Assembly (NCBI GenBank): GCA_020250445.1
Contig: JADCEF010000010.1
Coordinates: 32,730 to 96,729, forward strand
From: Rhodobacter sp.
GTDB lineage: Bacteria; Pseudomonadota; Alphaproteobacteria; Rhodobacterales; Rhodobacteraceae
Direction of reading: 5' to 3'
DNA: 64,000 nt
How positions within the stretch are numbered: position 1 is the first letter of the stretch; every line of letters starts with the position of its first letter. Positions 8,487 through 18,395 of this stretch are shown here, one piece after another. The notes under the pieces are model-generated. The model did no database searches and was not told the DNA's origin. It was given only the letters and a program-made list of their open reading frames with translations. A program made the translations under genes and the position numbers.

Positions 8487-8534
8487 ATGTAAAAACGTGT
8501 TAACGGCCCGTTCGCTGTTCGGCGGGATTGTTCA

Positions 8535-10316
8535 TCACACCAGCACCGCGCCTTTGGCCCCGATCGCCCCGCGCGTATCCGCATCGCCCAGCATCATCTC
8601 GTTATGTGCCTTGCCCGACGGGATCATGGGGAAGCAGTTTTCGTGCTTTTCCACAAGGCAATCGAAAATCACCGGCCCGTCATAGCGCAGCATCTCCAGG
8701 ATCGCCTCATCCAGATCGGCGGGGTCGGAACAGCGGATGCCTTTGCAGCCAAAGGCCTCGGCCAGCTTCACGAAGTCGGGCAGCGATTCCGACCAGCTTT
8801 GCGAATAGCGTTCGCCATGCAGCAATTCCTGCCACTGGCGCACCATGCCCAGGCGTTCGTTGTTCAGGATGAACTGCTTGACCGGCGCGCGGAACTGCAT
8901 CGCCGTGCCCATTTCCTGCATGTTCATCAGCCAGCTTGCCTCGCCCGCCACATTGATCACCAGCGCCCCGGGGTGGGCAATCTGCACGCCGATGCTGGCG
9001 GGCAGGCCGTAGCCCATGGTGCCAAGTCCGCCCGAGGTCATCCAGCGGTTCGGCTCTTCAAATCCCAGGTATTGCGCGGCCCACATCTGGTGCTGGCCCA
9101 CTTCGGTGGTGATGTAGCGGTCCATGCCCTTTGTCAGCGCCTCTAGCCGCTGCAGCGCGTACTGTGGCTTGATCGTGCGGTCGGAATTGGCGAAATCCAG
9201 GCAGCGCACCGCGCGCCAGGTTTCGATCTGCGCCCACCATTTCGCCAGCCCCGCCTTGTTGGTGCGCGACCCGCGCGCCTTCCACAGGGTCAGCACCTCG
9301 TCCAGCACATGGGCGATGTCGCCGACGATGGGCACATCGACGCGGATCACCTTGTTGATCGACGACGGATCGATGTCGATATGCGCCTTCTTCGAATGCG
9401 GGCTGAAATCCTTGACCCGGCCGGTGATCCGGTCGTCAAAGCGCGCGCCGATGTTGATCATCGCGTCACAGCCATGCATCGCCAGATTGGCCTCATAAAG
9501 CCCGTGCATCCCCAGCATCCCCAGCCAGGCCTGGCCCGAGGCCGGGTAGCAGCCCAGCCCCATCAGGGTCGAGGTGACGGGAAATCCGGTTGCATCCACC
9601 AGCTCGCGCAGCAGCCGGCTGGCGGCGGGGCCGGAATTGATCACGCCACCGCCGGTGTAGAAGACCGGGCGCTCGGCGGTTTCGATCATCTCGACAAGGC
9701 GGGCGATCTGTTCGGGGTCGCCCTGAAGGCGCGGCTGGTAATGGGCGGTGCGGGTCTGTTCCATCGGGGTATAGGTCGCGGTGGCGAACTGCACGTCTTT
9801 CGGAATATCCACCAGAACCGGGCCGGGCCGCCCGTGCGTGGCCACATGAAAGGCCTGGTGAATGGTCTCGCTCAGCTTCGCGGTGTCTTTCACCAGCCAG
9901 TTGTGCTTGGTGCAGGGCCGGGTGATGCCGACCGTATCGGCCTCCTGAAAGCCATCGGTGCCGATCATGAAGGTGGGAACCTGCCCCGTCAGAACCACCA
10001 GCGGGATCGAATCCATCAGCGCATCGACCATGCCGGTGACGGCATTGGTCGCGCCGGGACCCGAGGTGACAAGGACCACACCCGGCTTGCCGGTGGACCG
10101 GGCATAGCCTTCGGCCATATGGACCGCACCCTGTTCATGGCGCACAAGCACATGGCGGATGTCGTTTTGCTGGAAGATCTCGTCATAGATCGGCAGCACC
10201 GCCCCGCCGGGGTAGCCGAAGACCACCTCGACGCCCTGATCCTTCAGCGCCTGAACCACCATCCGCGCGCCGGTCATCGTCGCCGCTTTCGCCGATGTCG
10301 CATGTGCCTTGTTCAT
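8535..10316 (-). CDS. ilvB: acetolactate synthase large subunit, biosynthetic
   Basis: TPP enzyme: VEVVFGYPGGAVLPIYDEI, VTSGPGATNAVTGMVDALMDSIPLVVLTGQV; full length. Confidence 0.93.
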   Translation of the reverse strand: MNKAHATSAKAATMTGARMVVQALKDQGVEVVFGYPGGAVLPIYDEIFQQNDIRHVLVRHEQGAVHMAEGYARSTGKPGVVLVTSGPGATNAVTGMVDALMDSIPLVVLTGQVPTFMIGTDGFQEADTVGITRPCTKHNWLVKDTAKLSETIHQAFHVATHGRPGPVLVDIPKDVQFATATYTPMEQTRTAHYQPRLQGDPEQIARLVEMIETAERPVFYTGGGVINSGPAASRLLRELVDATGFPVTSTLMGLGCYPASGQAWLGMLGMHGLYEANLAMHGCDAMINIGARFDDRITGRVKDFSPHSKKAHIDIDPSSINKVIRVDVPIVGDIAHVLDEVLTLWKARGSRTNKAGLAKWWAQIETWRAVRCLDFANSDRTIKPQYALQRLEALTKGMDRYITTEVGQHQMWAAQYLGFEEPNRWMTSGGLGTMGYGLPASIGVQIAHPGALVINVAGEASWLMNMQEMGTAMQFRAPVKQFILNNERLGMVRQWQELLHGERYSQSWSESLPDFVKLAEAFGCKGIRCSDPADLDEAILEMLRYDGPVIFDCLVEKHENCFPMIPSGKAHNEMMLGDADTRGAIGAKGAVLV

Positions 10317-10386
10317 CGTCTTTTCCTATCCTCGGGCCGCTGTGTCGCGGCGCGTCCTTTCTTCCGTCGCTCGGCAGGCAGGCAAG

Positions 10387-10414
10387 AAAAAGCCCCCGGG
10401 GGTCAATCGGGGGC
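10387..10414 (-). terminator. ilvB leader attenuator terminator
   Basis: Minus strand GCCCCCGATTGACCCCCGGGGGCTTTTTC between leader peptide and ilvB. Confidence 0.65.
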
Positions 10415-10439
10415 GCACGGGAACCTCGATGGTCAACCG

Positions 10440-10487
10440 TTACCGGCCCATGCGCCTTCGCCTTACGATCACCACACCGCCGGGCAT
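10440..10487 (-). CDS. ilvB leader peptide MPGGVVIVRRRRMGR
   Basis: ATG preceded by AAGGAGG RBS; VVIV branched-chain codons; followed by terminator and ilvB. Confidence 0.65.
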   Translation of the reverse strand: MPGGVVIVRRRRMGR

Positions 10488-10512
10488 GTCTGCCTCCTTG
10501 AACCTGCAGCGG

Positions 10513-10541
10513 ACCTTAGATAGGGCGCGCAGGGGCGTCAA
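10513..10541 (-). promoter_or_regulatory. sigma70-like promoter for ilv leader
   Basis: Minus strand TTGACG-N17-TAAGGT upstream of leader peptide RBS. Confidence 0.5.
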
Positions 10542-10675
10542 CGGGAAATGCAGGTATAAACTGTCGCAATGACGTTTTTTTGCGCAATTTTATTGCTCTA
10601 TTCGGGCCGTACTGCGGAATAATCGGAAACATTCCTCTTTGCTGCGTGCCAGGGCGGCGGCGCGGCCCGGTCGCG

Positions 10676-11590
10676 TCACGCCATCAGGGCCAGATAGCCG
10701 CCATAGGCCGCCAGCAGGACCACACCCGCGATCCGGGGCAGGCCGCCCATAAGCGCCGCCACCACCGTCAGCCCGATGGCCGCAGCCGCCGCCCAGGGCA
10801 TGTCGATAGAGACAAAGCGGGCCTCTGCCGGGATCGGTGCGATCACCGCCGTCAGGCCCAGGATGCCGAAGATGTTGAAGATGTTCGACCCCACAATGTT
10901 GCCCACCGCAATCTCGGTCTGCTTGCGCAGCGCGGCCACCACCGATGTCGCCAGTTCCGGCAGCGAGGTGCCGACGGCCACGATGGTCAGCCCGATCACT
11001 GCCTCGGAAATGCCATAGGTGCGCGCGATTGTGGTGGCACTGTCCACCAGAAGCCGCGCACCGATGACCAGCACAACCAGCCCGCCCAGCGTCATCAGGG
11101 CCGCCTGCCAGACCGGGGGCAGGGGAAGGGCGTCATCCGGTTCGGCCTTGCCCGTCAGGAAGGCCACGGCAACAAAGACGATCAATCCGGCAAGCAGCAG
11201 CACCCCGTCCAGCCGGGTGATGTCGCCGTCCAGCAGCATGGCCCAGATCACCGCCGTGGCCAGCAGCATGAACCCAAGGTCGCGCCACAGCTTGCGCATG
11301 GGAAGGATCAGCGGTGCGATCACCGCCGAAATGCCCAGGATCAGCAGGATATTGGCAATGTTCGACCCCAGCACGTTGCCGATGGCAATCGCGGGCTGCC
11401 CCGCCAGCGCCGCCTGCACCGACACCAGCAGTTCCGGGGCCGAGGTGCCGAAGCCCACAATCGTCAGGCCGATCACCATGGGCGAGATGCGATAGGTTCT
11501 GGCGATGCTGCTGGCTCCGCGCACCAGGTACTCCCCGCCGAAGAACAGACCAAGAAGCCCGATCACGAACAGCAGATAGGTCAAGATCAT
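10676..11590 (-). CDS. calcium/sodium antiporter (CaCA family)
   Basis: Duplicated repeats: VIGLTIVGFGTSAPELLVS...AIGNVLGSNIANILLI and VIGLTIVAVGTSLPELATS...AVGNIVGSNIFNIFGI. Confidence 0.88.
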   Translation of the reverse strand: MILTYLLFVIGLLGLFFGGEYLVRGASSIARTYRISPMVIGLTIVGFGTSAPELLVSVQAALAGQPAIAIGNVLGSNIANILLILGISAVIAPLILPMRKLWRDLGFMLLATAVIWAMLLDGDITRLDGVLLLAGLIVFVAVAFLTGKAEPDDALPLPPVWQAALMTLGGLVVLVIGARLLVDSATTIARTYGISEAVIGLTIVAVGTSLPELATSVVAALRKQTEIAVGNIVGSNIFNIFGILGLTAVIAPIPAEARFVSIDMPWAAAAAIGLTVVAALMGGLPRIAGVVLLAAYGGYLALMA

Positions 11591-11695
11591 CCCCCCTGTA
11601 GCTGCCCCGTCACATCGGCGTGAATGCGCGCGGATACAAGGGGTTCCGGGACGAAAAACTGCCACGTCCCCGCATCGGCGCGCCCCGGCAGGCAA

Positions 11696-12082
11696 TCAGC
11701 GGCGCGCGATCAGGTCCCAGCGGTTGCCGAAGGGATCGCGCCAGACGGCGACGGTGCCATAGGATTCGTGGCGCGGCTCCCCCTCGAACACAATGCCTGC
11801 CGCCGTCATCCGCGCATGGTCGCGCGCGAAATCATCCGTCTCCAGAAACAGGAAGACCCGGCCGCCGGCCTGTTTGCCGATTGCGGCCACCTGCTGCGGA
11901 CCTTCGGCCCTGGCCAGCACCAGGGCAACGCCCCCGCCGGGCGGCTCCACCGTAACCCAGCGCTTGTGGCCCTGATCGATGTCCGCCGTCAGGCGAAACC
12001 CCATGACCGTCACGAAAAAGAAGATCGCCGCGTCGTAATCGGGCACCAGCAGCGCCAGCGCGCCCAGGCGTGCGCCGGTCAT
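11696..12082 (-). CDS. VOC family (glyoxalase-like) protein
   Basis: [25 protein letters not shown]...[17 protein letters not shown]. Confidence 0.8.
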   Translation of the reverse strand: MTGARLGALALLVPDYDAAIFFFVTVMGFRLTADIDQGHKRWVTVEPPGGGVALVLARAEGPQQVAAIGKQAGGRVFLFLETDDFARDHARMTAAGIVFEGEPRHESYGTVAVWRDPFGNRWDLIARR

Positions 12083-12915
12083 TCCCGCCCGGCGCGGCTG
12101 TCGGGCAGGGTGATGCGGGCCACCTGTTCGGCAATCGGGTCCACCGACAGCGGGTGCAGTTCGGCCTTGTGATCGGCCGGGTCGCCGATGCTTTGCCATT
12201 GGCCGCCCTTGTAGATCTCCAGCGCGTTGAACTTTGCCTTATAGCCCATCTTGCGGCTGCCCGGCACCCAATAGCCCAGGTAGACGTATGGCAGCCCGGC
12301 CTCACGCGCGATGGCGATATGGTCCAGAACCACATAGGTTCCCAGGCTGGCATCCATCAGGTCGGGGTCATAAAAGGAATAGACCATGCTCAGTCCGTCA
12401 TCCAGCAGGTCCGTCAGGCAGACAGCGGCCAGACGCCGCCCGTTTTCCTGCGGCCCGTTGGGGCGGGCATATTCGATGATGCGGCTGCGGATCGGCGTCT
12501 CTTCGATCATCGCGGCAAATTCGAAGATATCCATGTCGGCCATGCCGCCGTCGGCATGGCGCCGGTCCAGATAGCTGCGAAACAGCGCATACTGGTCTTC
12601 GGTTGCCCAGGGACTTGTCGCGTGGCGCGCCAGGTGCGCATTGCGCCGCAGCACCCGCCTTTGGGTGCGCGAGGGCACGAAATCGTCAACGCGGATCCTG
12701 GCCGAAATGCAAGCCGAACATTCCGCGCAGGACGGCCGGTACAGCACGTTCTGCGACCGGCGGAAGCCCTGCTTCGACAGGGTGTCGTTCAGCCGTTGCG
12801 CATGTTCGCCCTGCAGGGCGGTGAACAGTTTCCGTTCCATCCGCCCCTCAAGGTAAGGGCAGGCCTGCGGAGCCGTCACATAGAATTGGGGCGCGATGGG
12901 AAGGGTATGACGCAT
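12079..12915 (-). CDS. bpt: aspartate/glutamate leucyltransferase (arginyltransferase family)
   Basis: [56 protein letters not shown]. Confidence 0.9.
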   Translation of the reverse strand: MRHTLPIAPQFYVTAPQACPYLEGRMERKLFTALQGEHAQRLNDTLSKQGFRRSQNVLYRPSCAECSACISARIRVDDFVPSRTQRRVLRRNAHLARHATSPWATEDQYALFRSYLDRRHADGGMADMDIFEFAAMIEETPIRSRIIEYARPNGPQENGRRLAAVCLTDLLDDGLSMVYSFYDPDLMDASLGTYVVLDHIAIAREAGLPYVYLGYWVPGSRKMGYKAKFNALEIYKGGQWQSIGDPADHKAELHPLSVDPIAEQVARITLPDSRAGRE

Positions 12916-12982
12916 GGCCGACAGGATGTGCAACTTCCCGACGTTAGCAAGGCCTGATCGTGCCGCCAAGCACCGACTTCAT

Positions 12983-13423
12983 TCAGTTGCGCGCAGGTTT
13001 GTTGATCGCCACTGTTCCCAGCACCAGGTCGCTCAGCCCCTGGCCGCGCGCCGTGGTCAGCATCAGGCCCATGGACAGAAGCTGCGGCAGCAGCGTGCTG
13101 ATCGTCAGCGTATAGCCCAGCGTGTGCAGAAACGCCGTGCCAAGGTCAAACTTCGCGCCGGTCCGGTCGCGGAATTCGATTGCCATCAGCCGCATGCCCG
13201 GCGTCGCTGAATGGCGCGCGAGGCTGATGGTCCGGTACAGAAAGCTGATGGTCAGATACAGCGCCGGCAGGAAGAACAGCGAAAGAAACAGGGTAAAGGG
13301 CACAACGATCATGGTTATGATCGCAATCACGATCGCATCCACAACCCAGGCCAAAGCGCGTTTTATCGGCACATCGGCATAGAATTCGGCCTGATGGTCG
13401 GGGTCGGGCAATGTGGTGTACAT
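12983..13423 (-). CDS. RDD family membrane protein
   Basis: KRALAWVVDAIVIAIITM, SLARHSATPGMRLMAIEFRDRTG. Confidence 0.8.
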   Translation of the reverse strand: MYTTLPDPDHQAEFYADVPIKRALAWVVDAIVIAIITMIVVPFTLFLSLFFLPALYLTISFLYRTISLARHSATPGMRLMAIEFRDRTGAKFDLGTAFLHTLGYTLTISTLLPQLLSMGLMLTTARGQGLSDLVLGTVAINKPARN

Positions 13424-13487
13424 CGGCGGTATCCCTGGACTTTGGTCTGGTGTGGGCGCAGCCCCGGTCGGGGCCGCGCAAGACGCA

Positions 13488-13925
13488 TCAGTACTGGCCG
13501 GTTTCGGGCTGCGCCGCGACCGGGGCCTGCACACCTTTGACGCGCTCCTGCATGAAGGCGTCGAACTCCTGCTTGTCCTTCGCCTCGCGCAGGCGCTGCA
13601 GGAAGGCGTCGAAGGCCTGCTGTTCGTCTTCCAGACGACGCAGCGTTTCACTCTTGTAGGCGTCAAAGGCGCTGTTGCCCGAAGACATCCAGGCCCCTTC
13701 GTGCAGGCGGGTCATGTGCTGCATCCGGCGGCCGCCGCAGGAAGAGGATCGGTTGAACATACGTTTGCTCCAGATCAAGTAGGCCAGCAGGGCAAGTCCC
13801 ACGGGCCAGAAAAAGACAAACCCCAGGACCATGGCGGCGATCCATGCGGGTTTGCCACGGTCGTCAAGCCAAGCTTCCGCCCGGCGTGGCCAACTGGTGA
13901 TGCCGGTCGAAGTCATCGTCGTCAT
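13488..13925 (-). CDS. DUF2852 domain-containing protein
   Basis: AWIAAMVLGFVFFWPVGLALLAYLIWSKRMF...GNSAFDAYKSETLRRLEDEQQAFDAFLQRLREAKDKQEFDAFM. Confidence 0.75.
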   Translation of the reverse strand: MTTMTSTGITSWPRRAEAWLDDRGKPAWIAAMVLGFVFFWPVGLALLAYLIWSKRMFNRSSSCGGRRMQHMTRLHEGAWMSSGNSAFDAYKSETLRRLEDEQQAFDAFLQRLREAKDKQEFDAFMQERVKGVQAPVAAQPETGQY

Positions 13926-13951
13926 GGGCGGTCTCCCCGTTGCGTGCGTTG

Positions 13952-13970
13952 ATGTGAATTTCGTTCACAT
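13952..13970. promoter_or_regulatory. palindromic operator-like site upstream of DUF2852 gene
   Basis: ATGTGAA-TTTCG-TTCACAT perfect 7-bp arms. Confidence 0.4.
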
Positions 13971-14017
13971 TGCAGGATTTTGGGACGGAGCAGCCGGTCT
14001 TCAAGGGGTATGTTAAA

Positions 14018-14524
14018 TTATTTTACATGCCCGGCACTCTGCCTTGGCGCGGGCTGGGCCGTGAACTCGGCCAAGGCCGCGCCGGTGATGCGCCGCAACA
14101 CAGCGGGCGCAATGGCGAAGATATGGCGGGGCGTGCCGGCCGCAGCCCAGACCACGGCAAAATCCATCAGGCGCGGGTCCATCCACAGGGCACAGGGATT
14201 GAGGTGCCCCAGCGGTGCCACGCCGCCGATGGCAAATCCGGTTTCGGCCCGGATCAGCGCGGCGTCCGCCCGTTCCAGCGGCTCTTGGGCCAGGGTGCTT
14301 GCCCGGTCAGGGTCGATGCGGTTTCCGCCTGCGGTCAGAAACAGCCTGAGCTGACCGCTGCCGCTGCCCCGGAACAGGACCGACTTGACGATCTGGTCCA
14401 GCGCGCAGCCGGCCGCAGCTGCGGCCTGCTCTGCGGTCCGTGTCTCGGCTGCCATTTCGCGCAGATCGAACGCAACGCCTGCCGCGTCCAGGGCGGCGCG
14501 GACCCGTTCCAGACTTTTGCTCAT
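14018..14524 (-). CDS. YbaK/EbsC (aminoacyl-tRNA deacylase-like) protein
   Basis: QIVKSVLFRGSGSGQLRLFLTAGGNRID...GFAIGGVAPLGH. Confidence 0.85.
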   Translation of the reverse strand: MSKSLERVRAALDAAGVAFDLREMAAETRTAEQAAAAAGCALDQIVKSVLFRGSGSGQLRLFLTAGGNRIDPDRASTLAQEPLERADAALIRAETGFAIGGVAPLGHLNPCALWMDPRLMDFAVVWAAAGTPRHIFAIAPAVLRRITGAALAEFTAQPAPRQSAGHVK

Positions 14525-14633
14525 GCCATCCTCCCCAAGCTCTGGGGGCGAACCTGCCCGCAAACCGGCCCCCGCCGCAAGCCGCGCGATGGGACAGGTT
14601 GACCCTGCGCCTGCCCGGCGCGACACTGCACCC

Positions 14634-17483
14634 ATGACCTTTGAAAGCCGTATCACGCGCCGTCCCCTTGCCCATGACCCAGAGGCCGCATCCGAAACAG
14701 CCTCGGGTTTCGCCGATCTCGGTCCCGGGCTTGCGGGCCTTCTGGCGGCAACGGCTGGATGCAGCCCGTTCCTGCGCGCCCTGATGATCCGCGAGGCTGA
14801 CTGGCTGCGGCCCGCCCTGCATGTGCCGCCCGAGTCCTGCCTGGCGGCGCTTCTTGCAGGTTGCGATGGTCTGGCCCCCGATCTTTTGGTCCCCGTCCTG
14901 CGGCAGCTCAAGCGGCGCGTGGCCCTGCTGGTGGCGCTGGCCGACCTGGGCGGTGTCTGGACGCTGGAACAGGCCACGGCTGCGCTGACCGACTTTGCCG
15001 ACAGGGCGGTACAGACAAGCCTTTCCGCGCTGGTCGGCGAAGAAATCCGGCGCGGCAAGCTGCCCGGCGCGCAGCCCGGCGATGCGGCCACGGCGGCGGG
15101 CATGGTGGTGCTTGCCATGGGCAAGATGGGCGCGGGGGAGCTGAACTATTCGTCAGACATCGACCTGATCTGCCTGTTTGACGAAACCCGCTATCCCGGT
15201 GCCGCCCCCGAGGCGCGCAGCGCCTTCATCCGGGTGACCCGCCGGCTTGCGGCAGTGCTGTCGGACAGCACGCAGGATGGCTATGTCTTCCGCACCGACC
15301 TGCGGTTGCGTCCCGATGCGGCCGTTACCCCGGTTTGCCTGTCGATGGCCTTTGCCGAAAGCTATTACGAGGCGCAGGGCCGCACCTGGGAACGCGCCGC
15401 CTATATCAAGGCCCGCCCCTGTGCTGGTGATCTGGCGGCGGGCGCGCGGTTCCTGCACAGCCTGATCCCCTTTGTCTGGCGCAGGCACCTCGATTTTGCC
15501 GCCATCCAGGATGCGCATGACATGCGCCTGCGGATCCGCGATCACCGCAATCTGCACGGACCCGTGCAGATCGAGGGGCATGACCTGAAACTGGGGCAGG
15601 GCGGCATCCGCGAAATCGAATTCTTCACCCAGACGCGCCAGCTGATCGCGGGCGGGCGCGACCCCGGCCTGCGCGACCGCACCACCACCGGGGCGCTGGC
15701 AGCGCTTGCCGCCAGGGGCTGGATCCCCACGGAGGTGGCCGAAGAACTGACGCGCCATTACCGCGCGCACCGCGAGCTGGAGCATCGCCTGCAGATGGTC
15801 CGCGATGCCCAGACCCATGTGATGCCATCCACCGCCGAAGGCGTGGCCCGCATTGCGCAGTTCTGCGGCGAGGCGGATGTCGATGCCTTTCGTGACCGCC
15901 TGAAGCGGCGTCTTGACCGGGTGGAAACCCTGACAGGTGGATTCTTTGCGCCCGCCGAGGTGCCCGGCGGCCCTGATCCGTCGCCCCAGACCCGCGCCAT
16001 CGTGGACGGCTGGTTCACCTATCCGGCGCTGCGGTCCGAACGGGCGGTCGCGATCTTTCAGCGGCTGCGCCCGGTGCTGCTGAACAGCCTGGCACGGGCG
16101 GCCAACCCGGACGAGGCGCTCTTGGCGCTTGACGGCTTCCTTGCCGGCCTGCCCGCCGGGGTTCAGCTGTTTTCCCTGTTCGAGGCGAACCCTCCGCTGG
16201 TCGATCTGATCGTCGACATCGCCTCGACCGCGCCGGAGCTGGCACGCTATCTTGCCCGCAACGCCTCGGTGCTGGATGCGGTGATCGGCGGCAGTTTCTT
16301 TGCGCCCTGGCCGGGCGAGGTGGCCCTTGCGGCGGATCTGGCGCGCCTGCTGGACGCCGAGCCGGACTACGAAAAGAAACTCGACACCGCCCGCCGCTGG
16401 ATGAAGGAATGGCACTTTCGCGTCGGGGTGCACCATCTGCGCGGGCTGATCGATGCGGACGAAGCCGGGGCAAGCTATGCCGATCTTGCCGCAGCCACGC
16501 TGCAGGGCCTTTGGCCGGCCCTGTGCCAGCAGATGACCCGCCGCTATGGTCAGATACCGGGACGGGGTGCGGTGGTTCTTGGCATGGGCAGCCTTGGGGC
16601 CGGGCGGCTGAACGCCGCCTCCGACCTTGACCTGATCATGGTCTATGATGCGCCTGCCGATGCCGTCAGCACCGGCCCGCGCCCCTTGGGCGCGCGGGCC
16701 TGGTATGCGCGCCTCACCCAGACGCTGGTCACCGCGCTGACGGCCCCGATGGCCGGGGGCAAGCTCTATGAGGTCGACATGCGCCTGCGCCCGTCGGGAC
16801 GGCAGGGGCCGGTTGCAACCTCGTTCGAGGGCTTTTGCCACTATCACCGGGACGAGGCCTGGACCTGGGAACACCTTGCCCTGACCCGGGCGCGGGTGGT
16901 GGCCGGGGGGGCGGGGCTGGCAGAAGCCGTCGAACAGTTCCGCCGGGCACTGATCCGTGAAAAGGGCCGGGGCGCGCAGGTCATTTCCGATGCCGCCGCC
17001 ATGCGGGCGCGGCTGCTTGCGGCCTGGCCCGCGCCGTCTGACTGGGAAGCAAAGAGCGGCCCCGGTCGGCTGATGGACATCGAGTTTCTGGCACAGACGG
17101 CTGCGCTCCTGGCCGGTGATCCGCAGTGCGGCACCGATCAGCAATTGCGCGCCGGACGGGAATCGGGCTTTCTGTCGGCGGTCGAGGCGGAGACTCTGCT
17201 GGACGCCTGGCGGCTGTTCTGGACCGTGCGGGCAGCAGGCAGGCTGCTGACGGACCGCGACCTGGAACCCCAGGGTCTGGGACAGGGGGGATGCGCCTTT
17301 CTGCTGCGGGAAACCGGGGCGGAAACGGTGGCGGACCTGACCCTGCGGCTGCGGGCGGCGTCAGAGGCGGCGGCGGCGGTGATCGGCGCGAAACTGGCCT
17401 GGGTGCGAGGGGATGGGGAGGCGCGCGATGCGCTTGACAGAAGCAGATCCGAAGGGGCTGGTCCGGGAAAGCTACCGGATTGA
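14634..17483 (+). CDS. glnE: bifunctional glutamine-synthetase adenylyltransferase/deadenylyltransferase
   Basis: MGKMGAGELNYSSDIDLICLFDE and GMGSLGAGRLNAASDLDLIMVYD nucleotidyltransferase cores; RDHRNLHGPVQIEGHDLKLGQGGIREIEF. Confidence 0.93.
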   Translation: MTFESRITRRPLAHDPEAASETASGFADLGPGLAGLLAATAGCSPFLRALMIREADWLRPALHVPPESCLAALLAGCDGLAPDLLVPVLRQLKRRVALLVALADLGGVWTLEQATAALTDFADRAVQTSLSALVGEEIRRGKLPGAQPGDAATAAGMVVLAMGKMGAGELNYSSDIDLICLFDETRYPGAAPEARSAFIRVTRRLAAVLSDSTQDGYVFRTDLRLRPDAAVTPVCLSMAFAESYYEAQGRTWERAAYIKARPCAGDLAAGARFLHSLIPFVWRRHLDFAAIQDAHDMRLRIRDHRNLHGPVQIEGHDLKLGQGGIREIEFFTQTRQLIAGGRDPGLRDRTTTGALAALAARGWIPTEVAEELTRHYRAHRELEHRLQMVRDAQTHVMPSTAEGVARIAQFCGEADVDAFRDRLKRRLDRVETLTGGFFAPAEVPGGPDPSPQTRAIVDGWFTYPALRSERAVAIFQRLRPVLLNSLARAANPDEALLALDGFLAGLPAGVQLFSLFEANPPLVDLIVDIASTAPELARYLARNASVLDAVIGGSFFAPWPGEVALAADLARLLDAEPDYEKKLDTARRWMKEWHFRVGVHHLRGLIDADEAGASYADLAAATLQGLWPALCQQMTRRYGQIPGRGAVVLGMGSLGAGRLNAASDLDLIMVYDAPADAVSTGPRPLGARAWYARLTQTLVTALTAPMAGGKLYEVDMRLRPSGRQGPVATSFEGFCHYHRDEAWTWEHLALTRARVVAGGAGLAEAVEQFRRALIREKGRGAQVISDAAAMRARLLAAWPAPSDWEAKSGPGRLMDIEFLAQTAALLAGDPQCGTDQQLRAGRESGFLSAVEAETLLDAWRLFWTVRAAGRLLTDRDLEPQGLGQGGCAFLLRETGAETVADLTLRLRAASEAAAAVIGAKLAWVRGDGEARDALDRSRSEGAGPGKLPD

Positions 17484-17700
17484 CGGCATCACGCTGGAAG
17501 AGTGCCGGTCGATCTTCATCGACTGGGCGCTGAGCCTGCCGGTCACGGCGGACGTGCCCGATGCGATCCGGACGCTGCTTGCAGCCTATGGCTCTGCCGA
17601 TCCGCAGCATCCCATGGAACAGGTCCTGCGCGACGGTCTGGCGGCGGCACCCCAAGCCCGGCGGCGCGGTGGGCGTGCCGCCCGTGTGGCGCGGATCTGA
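17428..17700 (+). CDS. conserved hypothetical protein overlapping glnE 3' end
   Basis: MRLTEADPKGLVRESYRIDGITLEECRSIFIDWALSLPVTADVPDAIRTLLAAYG...; coherent sequence. Confidence 0.55.
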   Translation: MRLTEADPKGLVRESYRIDGITLEECRSIFIDWALSLPVTADVPDAIRTLLAAYGSADPQHPMEQVLRDGLAAAPQARRRGGRAARVARI

Positions 17701-17756
17701 CTGGCAGCGCCGGTCGTCTGCAGGCCGCTCTTCCCGCTTCCGGGCCGCCTGCCGCC

Positions 17757-18395
17757 TCAGCGCAGGGTGGCGGCTTCGGCGGCAAGGGCCGTGATCGCGG
17801 CCCAGTCGCCCCGGACCATCACATCCTTCGGTGCAACCCAGCTGCCGCCGACACAGACCACATTGGGCAGCGCCAGGTAATCGCGGGCATTCTTCAGGCT
17901 GATGCCGCCGGTCGGGCAGAAGGTGACCTGCGGAAGCGGCGCGCCGATGGCCTTCAGGGCCGGTGCCCCGCCAGAGGCTTCGGCGGGAAAGAACTTCTGG
18001 ACCGAAAAGCCCTTTTCCAGCAGCACCATCACTTCGGTCGCGGTGGCGGCCCCCGGCAGCAGCGGCAGGCCCTCGTCCTCGCAGGCGGCAATCAGCCGGT
18101 CGGTGGCACCGGGCGAGACGCCGAATTTCGCCCCCGCCGCCTTGGCCGCCCTGACATCCGAGGGCGTCAGCAGCGTGCCGGCACCGACAACCCCGCCGGG
18201 CACCCCGGCCATGGCGCGGATCACATCCAGCGCGGCGGGGGTGCGCAAGGTGACCTCCAGCGCGGGCAGGCCGCCCCTGACCAGCGCCTCGGCCAGGGGT
18301 CGGGCATGGGCGACATCCTCGATCACCAGCACGGGGATTACCGGGGCAAGGCGGCAGATTTCGGCGGCGCGGCGGCTTTGGTCGGCGGGGGTCAT
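17757..18395 (-). CDS. eda: 2-dehydro-3-deoxy-phosphogluconate (KDPG) aldolase
   Basis: PVIPVLVIEDVAHARPLAEALVRGGLPALEVTLRTPAAL...VVGAGTLLT...LPGAATATEV...FFPAEASGG...FCPTGGI. Confidence 0.92.
   Translation of the reverse strand: MTPADQSRRAAEICRLAPVIPVLVIEDVAHARPLAEALVRGGLPALEVTLRTPAALDVIRAMAGVPGGVVGAGTLLTPSDVRAAKAAGAKFGVSPGATDRLIAACEDEGLPLLPGAATATEVMVLLEKGFSVQKFFPAEASGGAPALKAIGAPLPQVTFCPTGGISLKNARDYLALPNVVCVGGSWVAPKDVMVRGDWAAITALAAEAATLR

Noticed and set aside
15153-17144. 663-aa minus-strand ORF opposite glnE
   Set aside because: High-GC antisense shadow; glnE strand carries clear motifs
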